From IMG/VR virus record IMGVR_UViG_3300027499_000013, positions 1 to 36,231 of that record: DNA of 36,231 nt, one strand, 5' to 3'. Shown here in pieces: positions 20,552 to 26,159 of this stretch. The notes beneath the pieces are model-generated. The model saw nothing but the letters and a program-made list of their open reading frames with translations. It ran no database searches and had not been told where the DNA came from. Each line of letters opens with the position of its first letter. The stretch's first letter is position 1. Made by a program: the position numbers and the translations under genes. This stretch comes from a virus.

Positions 20552-20988
20552 GTCAGGCGAAGGAGGGAGGCGTGAGCCTCCCTCTGGAGCCGACCTCGGC
20601 TCGCAAGGACGCAGCGTTCTACGCTCACTCCACGAATTGGGAGGAGGTCTGGGCCGACTCCCGAGTGACCGAGCCTCGGTTCACCATCTGCCGTAATGGC
20701 GAGATGCGAATCCACGCTCGCAAGGCTCTACTCTCGGACTACGAGGTGTTGCGCTACACGGACCAGCTCGAGTCGTTCGGTATCAAGACGGACGAGGACC
20801 TCCGAGCGTGGGAAGCCAAAGGTGCGGAACACTTCGAGTGGATTCACAATCCGTGGTTCGAGGTCCTCTCCAACAGCGAGAGTGACCAAGACCTCTGCGA
20901 GGTGTTCCACGATCTCGACGAAGCAATCGCCTACGCCGAGAACCTCTGGGACAAGTACGGAGCAGACGGAAACATCTGGGAGGACTGA
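20548..20988 (+). CDS. Hypothetical protein, 146 aa (start uncertain)
   Basis: ATGA overlap with the previous gene. The codons for residues 6-12 lie in a perfect hairpin (GAGGGAGGC-GTGA-GCCTCCCTC, 20563-20584), which either interrupts the N-terminus or controls it. GTG 20572 inside the loop is another possible start. The body is acidic and aromatic (TNWEEVWADSRVTEPRFTIC, HFEWIHNPWFEVLSNSES). No family recognised. Confidence 0.72.
   Translation: MSQAKEGGVSLPLEPTSARKDAAFYAHSTNWEEVWADSRVTEPRFTICRNGEMRIHARKALLSDYEVLRYTDQLESFGIKTDEDLRAWEAKGAEHFEWIHNPWFEVLSNSESDQDLCEVFHDLDEAIAYAENLWDKYGADGNIWED
20563..20584 (+). other. Hairpin within the start of the 20548 gene
   Basis: GAGGGAGGC / GCCTCCCTC, 9 bp perfect, loop GTGA. 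It has the shape of the cassette terminators but no T-run, and lies where the ribosome of the 20141 gene terminates. Confidence 0.7.
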
Positions 20989-20998
20989 CTCCCGACAG

Positions 20999-21035
20999 CA
21001 CCTCTCCACCTTCGGGTGGGGAGGTGTTGTTGTTT
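20999..21035 (+). terminator. Intrinsic terminator, UUCG loop
   Basis: CACCTCTCCACC / GGTGGGGAGGTG (12 bp) around TTCG, then TTGTTGTTTG. Confidence 0.93.
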
Positions 21036-21093
21036 GTCCGAGGTCAGGTGTACGGTTGAGATGTGGAGGAAATCCCTCCCCGAAAGGAAATGA
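21027..21093 (+). promoter_or_regulatory. Cassette promoter and leader
   Basis: TTGTTG (21027-21032), 18 nt, TACGGT (21051-21056), hairpin GGAGG-AAATC-CCTCC (21065-21079), then GAAAGGAAA. Confidence 0.75.
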
Positions 21094-21095
21094 TA

Positions 21096-21380
21096 ATGAG
21101 CCGATTGTATGACGAGGGCCGCGCCGAGCGTGAGTACTACACGCCACGCGACGAGCCCGAAAGGGAGGTCGAAGCCTCCGTGACGGTCTACTGTGGGTAC
21201 GACCTGTGCTCCGAGTACGAGATGGAGTACGAGGTGGAACTGCTGATTGTGTGTGTCGGGAACTCCGGCACCGCGCTCTACACCTGCCACCGTTGCGAAC
21301 TTGACAACGAGTTTGAGTTTGACCTGACGAACTTGGACTTGGGCGAGGACGCTGACGAGGACTGGCGTACCGAGAAGTAA
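21096..21380 (+). CDS. Zinc-ribbon-like protein, YTCxxC paralogue 1
   Basis: 94 aa. C-x4-C (CGYDLC) and YTCHRC separated by a beta-rich stretch (EYEVELLIVCVGNSGTALYT). The same layout (C-x4-C, about 25 residues, G-T-x-Y-YTC-x2-C) occurs at 30150 and 31075, so this is the most diverged member of a three-gene family. ATG 21096 fits SD spacing better than ATG 21090. Acidic tail. Probable metal-binding; role unknown. Confidence 0.82.
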   Translation: MSRLYDEGRAEREYYTPRDEPEREVEASVTVYCGYDLCSEYEMEYEVELLIVCVGNSGTALYTCHRCELDNEFEFDLTNLDLGEDADEDWRTEK

Positions 21381-21392
21381 CGCGGTCGGGAG

Positions 21393-21423
21393 GAGGGGGG
21401 AGGCTCGCGCCTCTCCCCTCTTT
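21393..21423 (+). terminator. Intrinsic terminator
   Basis: GAGGGGGGAGGC / GCCTCTCCCCTC (12 bp, one G-U) around TCGC, then TTT. Confidence 0.92.
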
Positions 21424-21427
21424 CGCG

Positions 21428-21472
21428 TATTGTGAGAGTGTGGGAGGAAACGCCTGCCACAGGAAAGGAACA
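21428..21472 (+). promoter_or_regulatory. Cassette leader
   Basis: TATTGT (21428-21433), six bases, hairpin GTGG(g)AGG-AAACG-CCT(g)CCAC (21440-21460), then GGAAAGGAA. Confidence 0.78.
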
Positions 21473-21474
21473 GA

Positions 21475-21798
21475 ATGTCGGACACGATTATTCTTATCAA
21501 CGCACGAGTCGCGACAACACCGCGACACATTGTGACCAGCGAGGGAACGGCGATTACGTCATTCCGAATCAGCACGAAGCGCGACGAGAGCGGTGACCAG
21601 TGGAACTACTACACGTTCACGGCGTTCGACCAAATGGCGTACGACATCATCGCCTCGGTTCGCCGAAGTGACATCATCACGGTCATCGGTTCGCTCGCGG
21701 TTCGGGACTGGGAGCACGATGAAGCGACTGGGACCAACGTCGAGGTAACTGCCGAGCAGTGGTTCCCTGTCAGCCTGCGCGAGCACGCTAACGCCTAG
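21475..21798 (+). CDS. Single-stranded DNA-binding protein-like, copy 1
   Basis: 107 aa. The SSB OB-fold order is visible: IILINARVATTPRHIVTSEG (N-terminal strand with a turn), ITSFRISTKR, then WNYYTFTAFDQMAYDIIASV (W-x-x-Y-x-x-F-x-D/x-Q-x-A-x-N/D block), then RSDIITVIGSLAVRDWEHD (K/R-G-D-x-V-x-V-x-G block), with a T-G-T-N-V-E-V end. No acidic C-terminal tip (DDDIPF) is present, so it would not recruit host partners in the usual way. A second copy lies at 26950. It would bind ssDNA in phage replication or recombination. Confidence 0.85.
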   Translation: MSDTIILINARVATTPRHIVTSEGTAITSFRISTKRDESGDQWNYYTFTAFDQMAYDIIASVRRSDIITVIGSLAVRDWEHDEATGTNVEVTAEQWFPVSLREHANA

Positions 21799-21804
21799 TC
21801 GGTT

Positions 21805-21831
21805 GGGGGAGTGGGAAACCGCTCCCCCTAC
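21805..21831 (+). other. Intercistronic hairpin with GAAA loop
   Basis: GGGGGAG / CTCCCCC with an inner GG-GAAA-CC, between the SSB gene and a membrane microprotein; no T-run. Confidence 0.65.
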
Positions 21832-21844
21832 CTGCGTTCACCGT

Positions 21845-21949
21845 ATGGATCCACATCTTGCCATTGCTCTAGTCATTGTCTTCGCCGATGGTGTCGCTAT
21901 GTCTATTGCTCTACTCATCGCCATCGCTGTCGCGATGCGCGACCGCTGA
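21845..21949 (+). CDS. Hydrophobic microprotein, 34 aa
   Basis: MDPHLAIALVIVFADGVAMS followed by IALLIAIAVAMRDR: nearly all hydrophobic, one or two short helices around an Asp-Gly, with a basic C-terminus. No SD is visible before ATG 21845, which lies just after a GAAA hairpin and before a perfect terminator. The position between hairpin and terminator, and the composition, argue for a real membrane peptide, but the missing SD lowers confidence. Confidence 0.5.
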   Translation: MDPHLAIALVIVFADGVAMSIALLIAIAVAMRDR

Positions 21950-21954
21950 CGAGT

Positions 21955-21985
21955 CCCCCACCTTCGGGTGGGGGTTCGTTGCGTT
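21955..21985 (+). terminator. Intrinsic terminator, UUCG loop
   Basis: CCCCCACC / GGTGGGGG around TTCG, then TTCGTTGCGTT. Confidence 0.93.
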
Positions 21986-22044
21986 ACGGATGTCGAGGTC
22001 GTATCGTAGAAGCGTGGGGAGAAACGCTCCCCCCGAAAGGAACA
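21979..22044 (+). promoter_or_regulatory. Cassette promoter and leader
   Basis: TTGCGT (21979-21984), 17 nt, TATCGT (22002-22007), hairpin GGGGAG-AAACG-CTCCCC (22016-22032), then GAAAGGAA. Confidence 0.82.
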
Positions 22045-22046
22045 CA

Positions 22047-22172
22047 ATGGCTATCGATTCATTTGCCGATGTCACCTGTGACGAGTGCGGTCAGTTGAGT
22101 GACGAAGACCCGATTGACGCTATCGACAATGGCGGAGACTGGCTCTGCTGGGATTGCCGAGACGAGGACTAG
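22047..22172 (+). CDS. Zinc-ribbon microprotein, 41 aa
   Basis: MAIDSFADVTCDECGQLSDE then a short acidic linker and DWLCWDCRDED: two CxxC pairs (CDEC, CWDC) about 22 residues apart, a minimal zinc ribbon. Single-gene cassette with -35, -10, 5' hairpin and terminator, so a 41-aa protein has a full transcription unit of its own. Confidence 0.8.
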   Translation: MAIDSFADVTCDECGQLSDEDPIDAIDNGGDWLCWDCRDED

Positions 22173-22184
22173 TCCCCCCGAACG

Positions 22185-22214
22185 CCCCCCTACTTCGGTA
22201 GGGGGGTTGTTTGC
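22185..22214 (+). terminator. Intrinsic terminator, UUCG loop
   Basis: CCCCCCTAC / GTAGGGGGG around TTCG, then TTGTTTGCG. Confidence 0.93.
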
Positions 22215-22274
22215 GTTTCGCGAGGTCGGCGCGTAGAGTCGAAGCGTGGAGAGAAACACTCTCCCCGAAAGGAA
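22211..22274 (+). promoter_or_regulatory. Cassette promoter and leader
   Basis: TTGCGT (22211-22216), 17 nt, TAGAGT (22234-22239), hairpin GGAGAG-AAACA-CTCTCC (22248-22264), then GAAAGGA. Confidence 0.82.
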
Positions 22275-22277
22275 ATG

Positions 22278-22589
22278 ATGGAACTAATGAACGATGAGGT
22301 GCGCGCAGCACTTCCACCGCTCTACACCAGCGAGAACCTCTCGCTCGAGGACACGATGGCTACGGTCAAGTACTTCACCCCCTGGGCGAACTGGACTTGG
22401 TACGCCGTCGAGTTCGATGGCGAGGACACGTTCTTCGGTCTGGTCAACGGCTTCGAGATGGAGTTGGGAAACTTCTCGCTCTCGGAACTGGCGAGCGTGG
22501 TCGGTCCGATGGGAATGATGATTGAGCGCGACCTCTACTGGGAACCGCGCTCGCTCGCTGAAATCAAGGCAAGCGAACTCACGCTCTAA
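22278..22589 (+). CDS. DUF2958-family protein
   Basis: About 103 aa. Order typical of DUF2958: LPPLYTSENLSLEDTMATVK, YFTPWANWTWYAVEFDGEDT, FFGLVNGFEMELGNFSLSEL, then IERDLYW. The family occurs on plasmids, conjugative elements and phages; function unknown to me. Two adjacent ATGs (22275, 22278); the second has better SD spacing, and MNDEV at 22287 is also possible. Single-gene unit. Confidence 0.88.
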   Translation: MELMNDEVRAALPPLYTSENLSLEDTMATVKYFTPWANWTWYAVEFDGEDTFFGLVNGFEMELGNFSLSELASVVGPMGMMIERDLYWEPRSLAEIKASELTL

Positions 22590-22600
22590 CGGTCACAGCG

Positions 22601-22636
22601 ACCCCCTCTACTTCGGTAGGGGGGTTCGTTGTTTTT
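22601..22636 (+). terminator. Intrinsic terminator, UUCG loop
   Basis: ACCCCCTCTAC / GTAGGGGGGT around TTCG, then TCGTTGTTTTT. Confidence 0.93.
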
Positions 22637-22661
22637 GGTATTTGCTCGCGTCACGGTGTGG

Positions 22662-22762
22662 TAGCCTAGACGGAGTGGTTGTCAGGGAATCGTGTTTACC
22701 CCTTGACGGTATGCCACACTCAAAGAAAAGCCCCCCGAGAGTTATACCTTTCGCTCGGGGGG
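22662..22762 (+). ncRNA. Candidate small RNA or gene-less cassette
   Basis: TAGCCT (22662-22667) resembles a cassette -10 but no SD-ATG follows. About 50 nt can fold as GTCA-GGG / CCC-TTGAC, with an outer GAGTG / CACTC, then AAAGAAAAG, then a terminator stem CCCCCCGAG / CTCGGGGGG (22731-22762) and TTCTTTG. This predicts an independent RNA of about 90 nt. The alternative is a cassette that lost its gene. The ATG at 22711 has no SD and would read through the terminator. Confidence 0.5.
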
Positions 22763-22768
22763 TTCTTT
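22731..22768 (+). terminator. Intrinsic terminator of the gene-less unit
   Basis: CCCCCCGAG / CTCGGGGGG with a 14-nt loop, then TTCTTTG. Confidence 0.88.
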
Positions 22769-22831
22769 GCGTTTGCGCCCCGATCGCGTAGAGTGATACC
22801 AGAGGGGAACCGCCCCTGAAAGGAAACCGAA
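22767..22831 (+). promoter_or_regulatory. Cassette promoter and leader
   Basis: TTGCGT (22767-22772), 16 nt, TAGAGT (22789-22794), hairpin AGGGG-AACCG-CCCCT (22803-22817), then GAAAGGAAA. Confidence 0.8.
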
Positions 22832-22834
22832 ATG

Positions 22835-23023
22835 ATGGAACTCACCATTACGCGAGCAGGTCTACTGCTCAAGTGCGTAGAGTGTGACCGAGTGTTCGAC
22901 CCGACCAACGAGGTCGACGAGCAGGAACTGACCTACGGTCACGACTGCGAGGTTGGACACGAGCACGAGTGGGACACCACAACGGAGCGCACTCATTGTC
23001 TGGGCTGTGACGTAGTCGAGTAG
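22835..23023 (+). CDS. Zinc-ribbon-like small protein, 62 aa
   Basis: MELTITRAGLLLKCVECDRV, then an acidic linker, YGHDCEVGHEHEW, then HCLGCDVVE. CVEC and CLGC pairs suggest one zinc site, with HDC/HEHEW as extra ligands. ATG 22832 and 22835 are adjacent; the second has the usual spacing. Single-gene unit. Confidence 0.78.
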   Translation: MELTITRAGLLLKCVECDRVFDPTNEVDEQELTYGHDCEVGHEHEWDTTTERTHCLGCDVVE

Positions 23024-23030
23024 CCAGAGC

Positions 23031-23065
23031 AACCCCTCACCGCAAGGTGGGGGGTTGTTTGCGTT
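23031..23065 (+). terminator. Intrinsic terminator, GCAA loop
   Basis: AACCCCTCACC / GGTGGGGGGTT around GCAA, then GTTTGCGTT. Confidence 0.93.
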
Positions 23066-23127
23066 GTGGCCGCGTGTGTCGTAAATTGGAAATGTGAGCA
23101 ACACGGCTCACACAAGAAAAGGAGTTC
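23059..23127 (+). promoter_or_regulatory. Cassette promoter and leader
   Basis: TTGCGT (23059-23064), 17 nt, TAAATT (23082-23087), hairpin GTGAGC-AACACG-GCTCAC (23094-23111), then AAAAGGAG. Confidence 0.85.
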
Positions 23128-23129
23128 CA

Positions 23130-23618
23130 ATGGGACTGGATATGTATCTGACCGCCGACAAGTACCTAGCAGGTTGGGAACACCGACCTGCGAAAGACCG
23201 AGAGCAGTTGGAGAGTGTGCTGGAAACGGCGGGGTTCGACACCTCGCTACTTCCTGAATACTCACCGTCTGCGACCCTCTCAATGTCCGTGATGTATTGG
23301 CGGAAAGCGAACGCCATTCACCAATGGTTCGTGAGCAACTTCGGCAACGGCGTTGACGAGTGCCAAGAAATCGGCGTACCGCGTGACGGCTTGGTAGCGT
23401 TGCGAAACCTGTGCGACATCATTCTCGGCGCGAGCGAAGCGAACCGCAAGGCAGTCGCGGAAGAACACCTACCACCACAGGCTGGCTTCTTCTTCGGTTC
23501 GACCGAGATTGACGAGTGGTACTGGAAAGACTTGGAAACCACCCGCGATGAACTCTCGCGTATCCTCGCCAACAAGTCACTCGCCGAATGTGACTTCACC
23601 TACCGCGCAAGTTGGTAG
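23130..23618 (+). CDS. Conserved MGLDMYL-family phage protein, 162 aa
   Basis: Begins MGLDMYLTADKYLAGWE, then VMYWRKANAIHQWFVSNFGN, then VDECQEIGV with LRNLCDIIL, then LPPQAGFFFGSTEIDEWYWK and LETTRDELSRIL. The blocks GLDMYL, YWRKAN-x-IH-x-WFV, GFFFGS and DEWY mark a very widespread phage family of unknown role. Single-gene unit. Confidence 0.88.
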   Translation: MGLDMYLTADKYLAGWEHRPAKDREQLESVLETAGFDTSLLPEYSPSATLSMSVMYWRKANAIHQWFVSNFGNGVDECQEIGVPRDGLVALRNLCDIILGASEANRKAVAEEHLPPQAGFFFGSTEIDEWYWKDLETTRDELSRILANKSLAECDFTYRASW

Positions 23619-23631
23619 CCTGAACCGAACG

Positions 23632-23662
23632 CCCCTCACCCGAAAGGGTGGGGGGTGTTTGT
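23632..23662 (+). terminator. Intrinsic terminator, GAAA loop
   Basis: CCCCTCACCC / GGGTGGGGGG around GAAA, then TGTTTGTC. Confidence 0.93.
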
Positions 23663-23726
23663 CGGTTTGCCTCACGATCGCGTACGGTGGAGGTGTGGGG
23701 AACACGCCCTGCCGACAAAGGAGAAC
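23659..23726 (+). promoter_or_regulatory. Cassette promoter and leader
   Basis: TTGTCG (23659-23664), 18 nt, TACGGT (23683-23688), hairpin GTGGGG-AACACG-CCCTGC (23695-23712, two G-U), then AAAGGAG. Confidence 0.82.
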
Positions 23727-23728
23727 CG

Positions 23729-23830
23729 ATGGACGACGAAGAGAATGTGCTAGTGCCGTGTGGTGAGTGCGGTGCGCTCTTCACCTGCGAACACAAAAAA
23801 GGAGAGTGGTTGTTTGGATACGAGTCCTAA
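23729..23830 (+). CDS. Cys microprotein, 33 aa
   Basis: MDDEENVLVPCGECGALFTC then EHKKGEWLFGYES. CGEC plus C-x-H gives a possible half zinc ribbon (C-x2-C...C-x-H). A 33-residue product with its own promoter and terminator. ATG 23729 is placed correctly behind AAAGGAGAACCG. Unknown role. Confidence 0.7.
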   Translation: MDDEENVLVPCGECGALFTCEHKKGEWLFGYES

Positions 23831-23836
23831 CCGCAA

Positions 23837-23870
23837 CCCCCTCACCCTCACGGGTGGGGGGGTCGTTGCG
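23837..23870 (+). terminator. Intrinsic terminator
   Basis: CCCCTCACCC / GGGTGGGGGG around TCAC, then TCGTTGCGTT. Confidence 0.9.
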
Positions 23871-23930
23871 TTGTGGTCGCTCTGGTCGTAAAGTAGAACC
23901 GAGAGGGGACACGCCCCTCGCAAAGGAGAG
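23866..23930 (+). promoter_or_regulatory. Cassette promoter and leader
   Basis: TTGCGT (23866-23871), 17 nt, TAAAGT (23889-23894), hairpin GAGGGG-ACACG-CCCCTC (23903-23919), then AAAGGAGAG. Confidence 0.85.
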
Positions 23931-23932
23931 AA

Positions 23933-24187
23933 GTGGTAAAAATCCGTTGGGAAGCACCGCCGAAGCGCGCTGTGCCAAAAGGAAAGTACGAAGCGATTGC
24001 CAAAGCCCTGAAAGCAAATCCAGGAGAATGGGCAATCGTTAGCGAGAACGCGCCAGGAAGTTATGCGGTCTCAATCAAGCGAGGTCTGCTGGTTGGGTTC
24101 GCCCCCGCTGGGTCGTTCGAAGCGACTACACGCAGGAACTCCGCCCGCAATAAGCGAGTCACCGTTTACGCTCGCTACATCGGCTGA
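23933..24187 (+). CDS. Hypothetical protein, 84 aa, PGEWAIVSE type
   Basis: GTG start. VKIRWEAPPKRAVPKGKYEA, then ALKANPGEWAIVSENAPGSY, then GFAPAGSFEATTRRNSARNK. The ANPG-x-WA-x-V-x-E and G-x-FEA-x-x-R-N blocks are common in small actinophage proteins, often predicted to be DNA-binding helix-strand domains. Basic. Single-gene unit. Confidence 0.8.
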   Translation: MVKIRWEAPPKRAVPKGKYEAIAKALKANPGEWAIVSENAPGSYAVSIKRGLLVGFAPAGSFEATTRRNSARNKRVTVYARYIG

Positions 24188-24195
24188 CGCCACGA

Positions 24196-24230
24196 ACACC
24201 CCCTGCCGAAAGGTGGGGGGTGTTTGCGTT
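24196..24230 (+). terminator. Intrinsic terminator, GAAA loop
   Basis: ACACCCCCTGCC / GGTGGGGGGTGT (12 bp, two G-U) around GAAA, then TTGCGTTTG. Confidence 0.93.
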
Positions 24231-24296
24231 TGTCGGGTGTGGCCGCGTAGAGTGGAATCACGAGAGGGACACGCCCTCTCCCAACGAAAGGAACGA
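24224..24296 (+). promoter_or_regulatory. Cassette promoter and leader
   Basis: TTGCGT (24224-24229), 18 nt, TAGAGT (24248-24253), hairpin GAGAGGG-ACACG-CCCTCTC (24262-24280), then GAAAGGAA. Confidence 0.85.
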
Positions 24297-24298
24297 CA

Positions 24299-24589
24299 AT
24301 GGTCGTAACGAAAAAAGTGGCTGACGCGGTTTCCGCGTACTCCACGCTCAAGGCAGAAATCGCTAGGCTCACCGAACAGAGCGAGGCTCACCGCGCTCTC
24401 ATCATCGAATCGGTGAACGGCGAGGGTGCGGTTGAGTACAAGGGTCAGACAATCGCGCGAGTGACTGTCACCGAACGCAAGACAACGGACACCAAATCCA
24501 TTCTGTCGGCGTACCCTGCTATCGCGGAAGCGGTATCCAAAGGCGAGTTCACCAATGTTGCTTCGGTGACATCGGTTCGCCTGCCCTAG
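24299..24589 (+). CDS. Coiled-coil small protein, paralogue 2 of 3
   Basis: 96 aa. VVTKKVADAVSAYSTLKAEI then ARLTEQSEAHRALIIESV (helix), then VEYKGQTIARVTVTERKTTD, then LSAYPAIAEAV. Very close to the protein at 27643 (VTKKVADVVSAYRQMKAEL; YNGQAIARITVTERTTADI) and more distantly to 11007. First of two genes sharing one transcript. Confidence 0.83.
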   Translation: MVVTKKVADAVSAYSTLKAEIARLTEQSEAHRALIIESVNGEGAVEYKGQTIARVTVTERKTTDTKSILSAYPAIAEAVSKGEFTNVASVTSVRLP

Positions 24590-24594
24590 TCCAT

Positions 24595-24634
24595 CGAACG
24601 GTGTGGCTCTCGCGAGAGGGTCACACCGTTCCCA
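24595..24634 (+). other. Nested intercistronic hairpin and tandem CTCTCgCGAGAG elements
   Basis: AACGGTGTG / CACACCGTT with an inner palindrome CTCTCGCGAGAG (24607-24618). A second CTCTCACGAGAG follows at about 24637-24648, next to the SD of the membrane protein gene. No promoter lies between the two genes. Confidence 0.7.
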
Positions 24635-24653
24635 ACTCTCACGAGAGGGAACA

Positions 24654-24836
24654 ATGTCCAACGACACGCTATTCATCATCGCCGTAGTCGTGAGTTTCGC
24701 AACGGGTGTGTCTGCCACACTCTTCACGATCAACGCGCGGTATCTGCTCAAGCACCGCCCACGCTTCAACCGCCGTCAACGCGAATACATTCGCGCTATG
24801 AACGGTAGCGGATACACTCGCATTCTCAAGAAGTAA
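24654..24836 (+). CDS. Small membrane protein, 60 aa
   Basis: MSNDTLFIIAVVVSFATGVS then ATLFTINARYLLKHRPRF: one TM helix at the N-terminus followed by a basic cytoplasmic tail (NRRQREYIRAMNGSG...RILKK). Second gene after coiled-coil paralogue 2, with GAGAGGGA as SD. A membrane-anchored basic tail could bind nucleic acid or the membrane surface; unknown role. Confidence 0.78.
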   Translation: MSNDTLFIIAVVVSFATGVSATLFTINARYLLKHRPRFNRRQREYIRAMNGSGYTRILKK

Positions 24837-24850
24837 CCCGATACCCCAAG

Positions 24851-24885
24851 CACCCCCTACGCCTAACGGTGTGGGGGGTGTTTGC
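24851..24885 (+). terminator. Intrinsic terminator, TAAC loop
   Basis: CACCCCCTACGCC / GGTGTGGGGGGTG (13 bp, two G-U) around TAAC, then TTTGCG. Confidence 0.93.
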
Positions 24886-24943
24886 GTTGAGCCGAGTTCC
24901 GGTGCTACCTTTGCGGTATGGGGGAAACGCCCCCGAAAGGAAA
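24882..24943 (+). promoter_or_regulatory. Cassette promoter and leader
   Basis: TTGCGT (24882-24887), 18 nt, TACCTT (24906-24911), hairpin GGGGG-AAACG-CCCCC (24920-24934), then GAAAGGAAA. Confidence 0.82.
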
Positions 24944-24945
24944 CA

Positions 24946-25071
24946 ATGTCCGACACGAACAACCCCATCGACTGGGACGCCGTCATCGCCGATGACGCCG
25001 TCGAAAAGGTGATGGCACTCCCCGATGACAAGCGCGCCGAGATTATGGCAATCTTGGACAAACTGAAATAA
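24946..25071 (+). CDS. Small acidic helical protein, 41 aa
   Basis: MSDTNNPIDWDAVIADDAVE then KVMALPDDKRAEIMAILDKL: two amphipathic helices, acidic. Full private cassette. No family; could be an interaction peptide or inhibitor, but nothing identifies a target. Confidence 0.75.
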   Translation: MSDTNNPIDWDAVIADDAVEKVMALPDDKRAEIMAILDKLK

Positions 25072-25083
25072 CGGAACGCAACG

Positions 25084-25118
25084 CCCCCCATCGAGAAATC
25101 GGTGGGGGGTGTTTGCGT
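25084..25118 (+). terminator. Intrinsic terminator
   Basis: CCCCCCATCG / CGGTGGGGGG (10 bp) around AGAAAT, then TGTTTGCGTT. Confidence 0.92.
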
Positions 25119-25181
25119 TGGTTCGGCGTTCGGCGTATCGTTGGTGATGTAGGGAACACGCCCTGCCAATCGAAAGGAACG
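25113..25181 (+). promoter_or_regulatory. Cassette promoter and leader
   Basis: TTGCGT (25113-25118), 17 nt, TATCGT (25136-25141), hairpin GTAGGG-AACACG-CCCTGC (25149-25166, one G-U), then GAAAGGAA. Confidence 0.85.
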
Positions 25182-25183
25182 CT

Positions 25184-25339
25184 ATGCCGTCTCTCTCGCC
25201 CGAACAAATCGCGGAACTCCGCGCTTTGTTGTCCACTCTCAACGAAACCGTTCAGTACCGCGAGTTTCTGAACGCCACCGCGCAAGCGGTTCGGGACAAC
25301 GCCGATAACACGGCGAACGCCCCCACCGTCACCGAATAG
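25184..25339 (+). CDS. Small helical protein, 51 aa
   Basis: MPSLSPEQIAELRALLSTLN, ETVQYREFLNATAQAVRDNA, then a polar tail. One or two helices. First gene of a two-gene unit; the next gene follows a 12-bp hairpin without promoter. No family recognised. Confidence 0.72.
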   Translation: MPSLSPEQIAELRALLSTLNETVQYREFLNATAQAVRDNADNTANAPTVTE

Positions 25340-25346
25340 GTGACAC

Positions 25347-25379
25347 GGCGCGCCACCGTTGGAAACGCGGTGGCGCGCC
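25347..25379 (+). other. Very stable intercistronic hairpin with GGCGCGCC ends
   Basis: GGCGCGCCACCG / CGGTGGCGCGCC, 12 bp perfect, loop TTGGAAACG. No T-run and no -10 before the SD of the next gene, so it lies inside a two-gene transcript. Confidence 0.8.
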
Positions 25380-25402
25380 ACACTCTCAACCGAAAGGAAA
25401 AA

Positions 25403-25624
25403 ATGAGCAAGCACGAGGATATGACACCCGTCACCGAGGACCAAGCCAAGGAGTGGTTCGACGAATGGTTGGACGATATGAATAGCCCGATTGACATTCT
25501 CGGTCTGACACTCTCGCCCAGTGCCGTGCTACGCGCGACTGACCCAATCGCGTACCGCACCTACTTTCACGACTACATCGACCGTTGCCAGAAAGGCGGT
25601 TGGTTCCTAGTCCAAGGGTACTGA
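25403..25624 (+). CDS. Hypothetical protein, 73 aa
   Basis: MSKHEDMTPVTEDQAKEWFD, then EWLDDMNSPIDILGLTLSPS, then YRTYFHDYIDRCQKGGW. Helical and acidic, with aromatic residues. Second gene after the stable hairpin; SD GAAAGGAAA. The block SPSAVLRATDPIAY resembles a short family seen in actinophages. Function unknown. Confidence 0.78.
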   Translation: MSKHEDMTPVTEDQAKEWFDEWLDDMNSPIDILGLTLSPSAVLRATDPIAYRTYFHDYIDRCQKGGWFLVQGY

Positions 25625-25637
25625 CCCCCGAACCAAG

Positions 25638-25674
25638 CACCCCCTACCGTGAGAACGGTGGGGGGTGTTTGCGT
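25638..25674 (+). terminator. Intrinsic terminator, GAGA loop
   Basis: CACCCCCTACCGT / ACGGTGGGGGGTG (13 bp, one G-U) around GAGA, then TTTGCGTT. Confidence 0.95.
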
Positions 25675-25738
25675 TGTGTCGGTGGTGTCGCGTATCGTCT
25701 AGATCGTGGGGAACACGCCCCACCCGTTGGAAGGAACC
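25669..25738 (+). promoter_or_regulatory. Cassette promoter and leader
   Basis: TTGCGT (25669-25674), 18 nt, TATCGT (25693-25698), hairpin GTGGGG-AACACG-CCCCAC (25706-25723), then GGAAGGAA. Confidence 0.85.
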
Positions 25739-25740
25739 CG

Positions 25741-26052
25741 ATGGAATCGGAAATCCTAGAAACACCGTGGGTCGTCGGTGACGACGACTTCACCAACTAC
25801 GCTTGCGAGAAGTGTGCTCGCGAGTACGCCACCGAACGGGGGTTGACATTCGAGAACCCCTACTCGACAACAGACGAGAACCCGAACGGGTACGCCTACT
25901 GCGACATCTACGGTCAAGGGGAATCCGACACCCCGTGGTCGTGCGATTGCGGTCAATGGTTGTCCGTCAATCTCAATGCTGACGGTCACGAGTATGTCCG
26001 TGAGAACGACCTGCCCCAATTCGTCAAGGACTACTACGCGCCGTTGGCGTAG
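25741..26052 (+). CDS. Cys-containing hypothetical protein, 103 aa
   Basis: ESEILETPWVVGDDDFTNYA, then CEKCAREYATERGLTFENPY, then YAYCDIYGQGESDTPWSCDC then GQWLSVNLNADGHEYV. Pairs CEKC and CDC suggest a zinc site holding two parts of the chain. The layout (C-x-x-CA-x-x-YA, S-D-x-P-W-x-C-D-C) recurs in phage hypotheticals. Single-gene unit. Confidence 0.82.
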   Translation: MESEILETPWVVGDDDFTNYACEKCAREYATERGLTFENPYSTTDENPNGYAYCDIYGQGESDTPWSCDCGQWLSVNLNADGHEYVRENDLPQFVKDYYAPLA

Positions 26053-26054
26053 TC

Positions 26055-26097
26055 GATACGACAACCCCCCACTACGGTGGGGGGTTGTTGTCGTATC
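26055..26097 (+). terminator. Intrinsic terminator within a longer palindrome
   Basis: ACAACCCCCCAC / GTGGGGGGTTGT around TACG, extended by CGATACG / CGTATCG across a TTG bulge; the 3' half becomes the next -35 region. Confidence 0.93.
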
Positions 26098-26157
26098 GGC
26101 GTGGGCCGCGCTATCGTTGGAGTATCGGGGAACACGCCCCGATAAACGGAAGGAACG
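26088..26157 (+). promoter_or_regulatory. Cassette promoter and leader
   Basis: TTGTCG (about 26088), 18 nt, TATCGT (26112-26117), hairpin TCGGGG-AACACG-CCCCGA (26125-26142), then GGAAGGAA. Confidence 0.85.
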
Positions 26158-26159
26158 CT

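Noticed and set aside
22711-22791. Short frame MPHSKKSPPRVIPF... starting at 22711
   Set aside because: No SD, and it runs through an intrinsic terminator and the next promoter; composition fits read-through of G/C-rich stems.
24595-24648. Repeated CTCTCgCGAGAG elements considered as a CRISPR-like or operator array
   Set aside because: Only two copies, both within a single intercistronic hairpin region; no regular spacers.
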